Positions 6,462 to 6,825 of a DNA stretch of 6,825 bases are shown here, in pieces; within the stretch, counting starts at the first letter, position 1; each line of letters starts with the position of its first letter. The DNA lies in assembly GCA_017743605.1 (NCBI GenBank), contig JAGHYO010000119.1:1-6825 (forward strand), read 5' to 3'. The translations under genes were made by a program, and so were the position numbers. Origin of the DNA: Thermoflexus sp. (GTDB lineage Bacteria; Chloroflexota; Anaerolineae; Thermoflexales; Thermoflexaceae). The notes under the pieces are model-generated. The model saw only the letters and a program-made list of their open reading frames with translations, had not been told where the DNA came from and ran no database searches.

Positions 6462-6641
6462 AACAGCCCCTACCGGGAGTAGGTGGAGACGTATTCCGGC
6501 GTGGAGCTCGAGGGGCCGGCACACCGCTTGGAGGCGCTGCTGGACTGGCTGCCCGGCGAAGAGAAAGCGCAGCCTGCCCTCTACCGGGCCACGTTGTGCT
6601 TCGAGCTAGCCTTCTGCGAAGCCGCTTGGCGAGCGCCCGTC
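6462..6641 (+). pseudogene. Decayed C-terminal fragment of a TenA-family protein
   Basis: In one plus frame the conceptual product reads NSPYRE, a TAG stop, then VETYSGVELEGPAHRLEALL. It continues through LLDWLPGEE and LYRATLCFELAFCEAAW. This resembles the last third of TenA (thiaminase II / aminopyrimidine hydrolase) proteins, which act in thiamine-pyrimidine salvage: a (P)YxxWIxTYxxxxF helix, a leucine-rich helix, then YExxFWxMA or AFWEAAW near the C-terminus. The TAG at 6480-6482 stands where the family has Trp, one base from TGG. The Cys codon TGC at 6615-6617 stands where a second Trp is usual, also one base from TGG. The N-terminal two thirds, including the active-site region, are absent: the 160 bases back to ilvD contain no TenA-like sequence in any plus frame. 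The frame then runs open past the usual C-terminus, antisense to the next gene. This is most simply a 5'-deleted relic. The family call is from memory of motifs and is moderate. Confidence 0.5.
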
Positions 6642-6647
6642 CGCTCG
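6630..6647 (-). terminator. Possible terminator hairpin of the convergent permease gene
   Basis: A perfect inverted repeat, CGAGCG (6630-6635) and CGCTCG (6642-6647), has a six-base loop. Read on the minus strand it lies 15 bases after the permease stop codon. Position fits a terminator between convergent transcription units, but the RNA has no U-run afterwards, so the evidence is the stem and its location only. Confidence 0.3.
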
Positions 6648-6662
6648 GGGCGAGGCCTGAGG

Positions 6663-6806
6663 CTACGGATTCAGCAGATACCGCCGCCGGATCCAGGCGC
6701 TGAGTCCGTCCATAGCGAGGACCAGGAACAGCACGGTGAGCAACACGGTGGTCAGGCGGGCGTAGGCCATGGTGCTAAGGTAGATCTGCATGTAGAACCC
6801 GATCCC
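6663..6806 (-). CDS. ABC-transporter permease, C-terminal 47 residues (PhnE-like), truncated by contig end
   Basis: Reading from 6806 down to the stop at 6663-6665, the frame gives 47 residues beginning GIGFYMQIYLSTMAYARLTT. One hydrophobic membrane helix follows (about residues 18-34, VLLTVLFLVLA core), then the basic tail LSAWIRRRYLLNP. This is the typical last segment of binding-protein-dependent transport permeases (BPD_transp_1 fold). The GIGF start and the D-x-LSAW-x-RRR ending most resemble PhnE-type phosphonate permeases, where GGIGF precedes the last membrane span and the tail is SxWLRRR. In the cell it would sit in the inner membrane with an ATPase and a substrate-binding protein. 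The neighbouring TenA-like relic makes a thiamine-pyrimidine transporter an alternative, but substrate cannot be read from this fragment. Everything upstream of residue 1 is lost; the adjoining 19 bases are adapter and must not be translated. Confidence 0.72.
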   Translation of the reverse strand, partial: GIGFYMQIYLSTMAYARLTTVLLTVLFLVLAMDGLSAWIRRRYLLNP

Positions 6807-6825
6807 CTGTCTCTTATACACATCT
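6807..6825. other. Tn5/Nextera mosaic-end adapter sequence (library artefact)
   Basis: The last 19 bases, CTGTCTCTTATACACATCT, are the exact reverse complement of the Tn5 mosaic end used in Nextera tagmentation libraries (AGATGTGTATAAGAGACAG). Location at the extreme contig end, and an abrupt AT-rich shift inside a GC-rich gene, fit untrimmed adapter read-through kept by the assembler. A natural Tn5/IS50 end is a remote alternative, since this mosaic end is a synthetic hybrid of the natural outer and inner ends. Confidence 0.97.

Noticed and set aside
6331..6522. 63-residue minus-strand ORF after ilvD
   Set aside because: It has no ribosome binding site and no recognisable family, is Pro/Arg-rich, and overlaps the TenA-like relic.
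6807..6825. Natural Tn5/IS50 insertion end
   Set aside because: The sequence is the engineered mosaic end, stops exactly at the contig edge, and has no transposon sequence beyond; adapter contamination is the simpler explanation.

Overview
The window is the end of an assembled contig from a GC-rich bacterium. Codons strongly prefer G or C in the third position, and most genes have strong AGGAGG-type ribosome binding sites. Protein style (short LeuC/LeuD forms, a long CimA, a Deinococcus/Chloroflexi-like IlvD) suggests a thermophilic Chloroflexota-type organism. That assignment is inference only; no rRNA or other marker gene is present.

Positions 1-6298 hold one plus-strand operon for branched-chain amino acid synthesis: leuC (5' end cut off by the window), a 54-residue unrecognised microprotein, leuD, a possible Arg-rich small ORF that overlaps the next start, cimA (citramalate synthase), leuB and ilvD. 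Together they read as a threonine-independent route to isoleucine. CimA condenses pyruvate and acetyl-CoA to (R)-citramalate, LeuCD isomerises it, LeuB oxidatively decarboxylates it to 2-oxobutyrate, and IlvD later makes the 2-oxo acid precursors of isoleucine and valine. LeuCD and LeuB can also serve leucine synthesis. Neither leuA nor ilvBNC is in view.

Positions 6299-6662 contain no intact gene. They hold a decayed plus-strand fragment that resembles the C-terminal end of a TenA-family (thiaminase II-like) protein, with an in-frame TAG where the family has Trp, plus two short GC-rich hairpins. Positions 6663-6806 encode, on the minus strand, the last 47 residues of an ABC-transporter permease of the PhnE-like type, convergent with the operon.

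The final 19 bases (6807-6825) exactly match the Tn5/Nextera mosaic-end adapter. They are a library artefact, not genome. I found no defence system, mobile element, CRISPR array or RNA gene. The least explained real features are the two small ORFs embedded in the leu operon.
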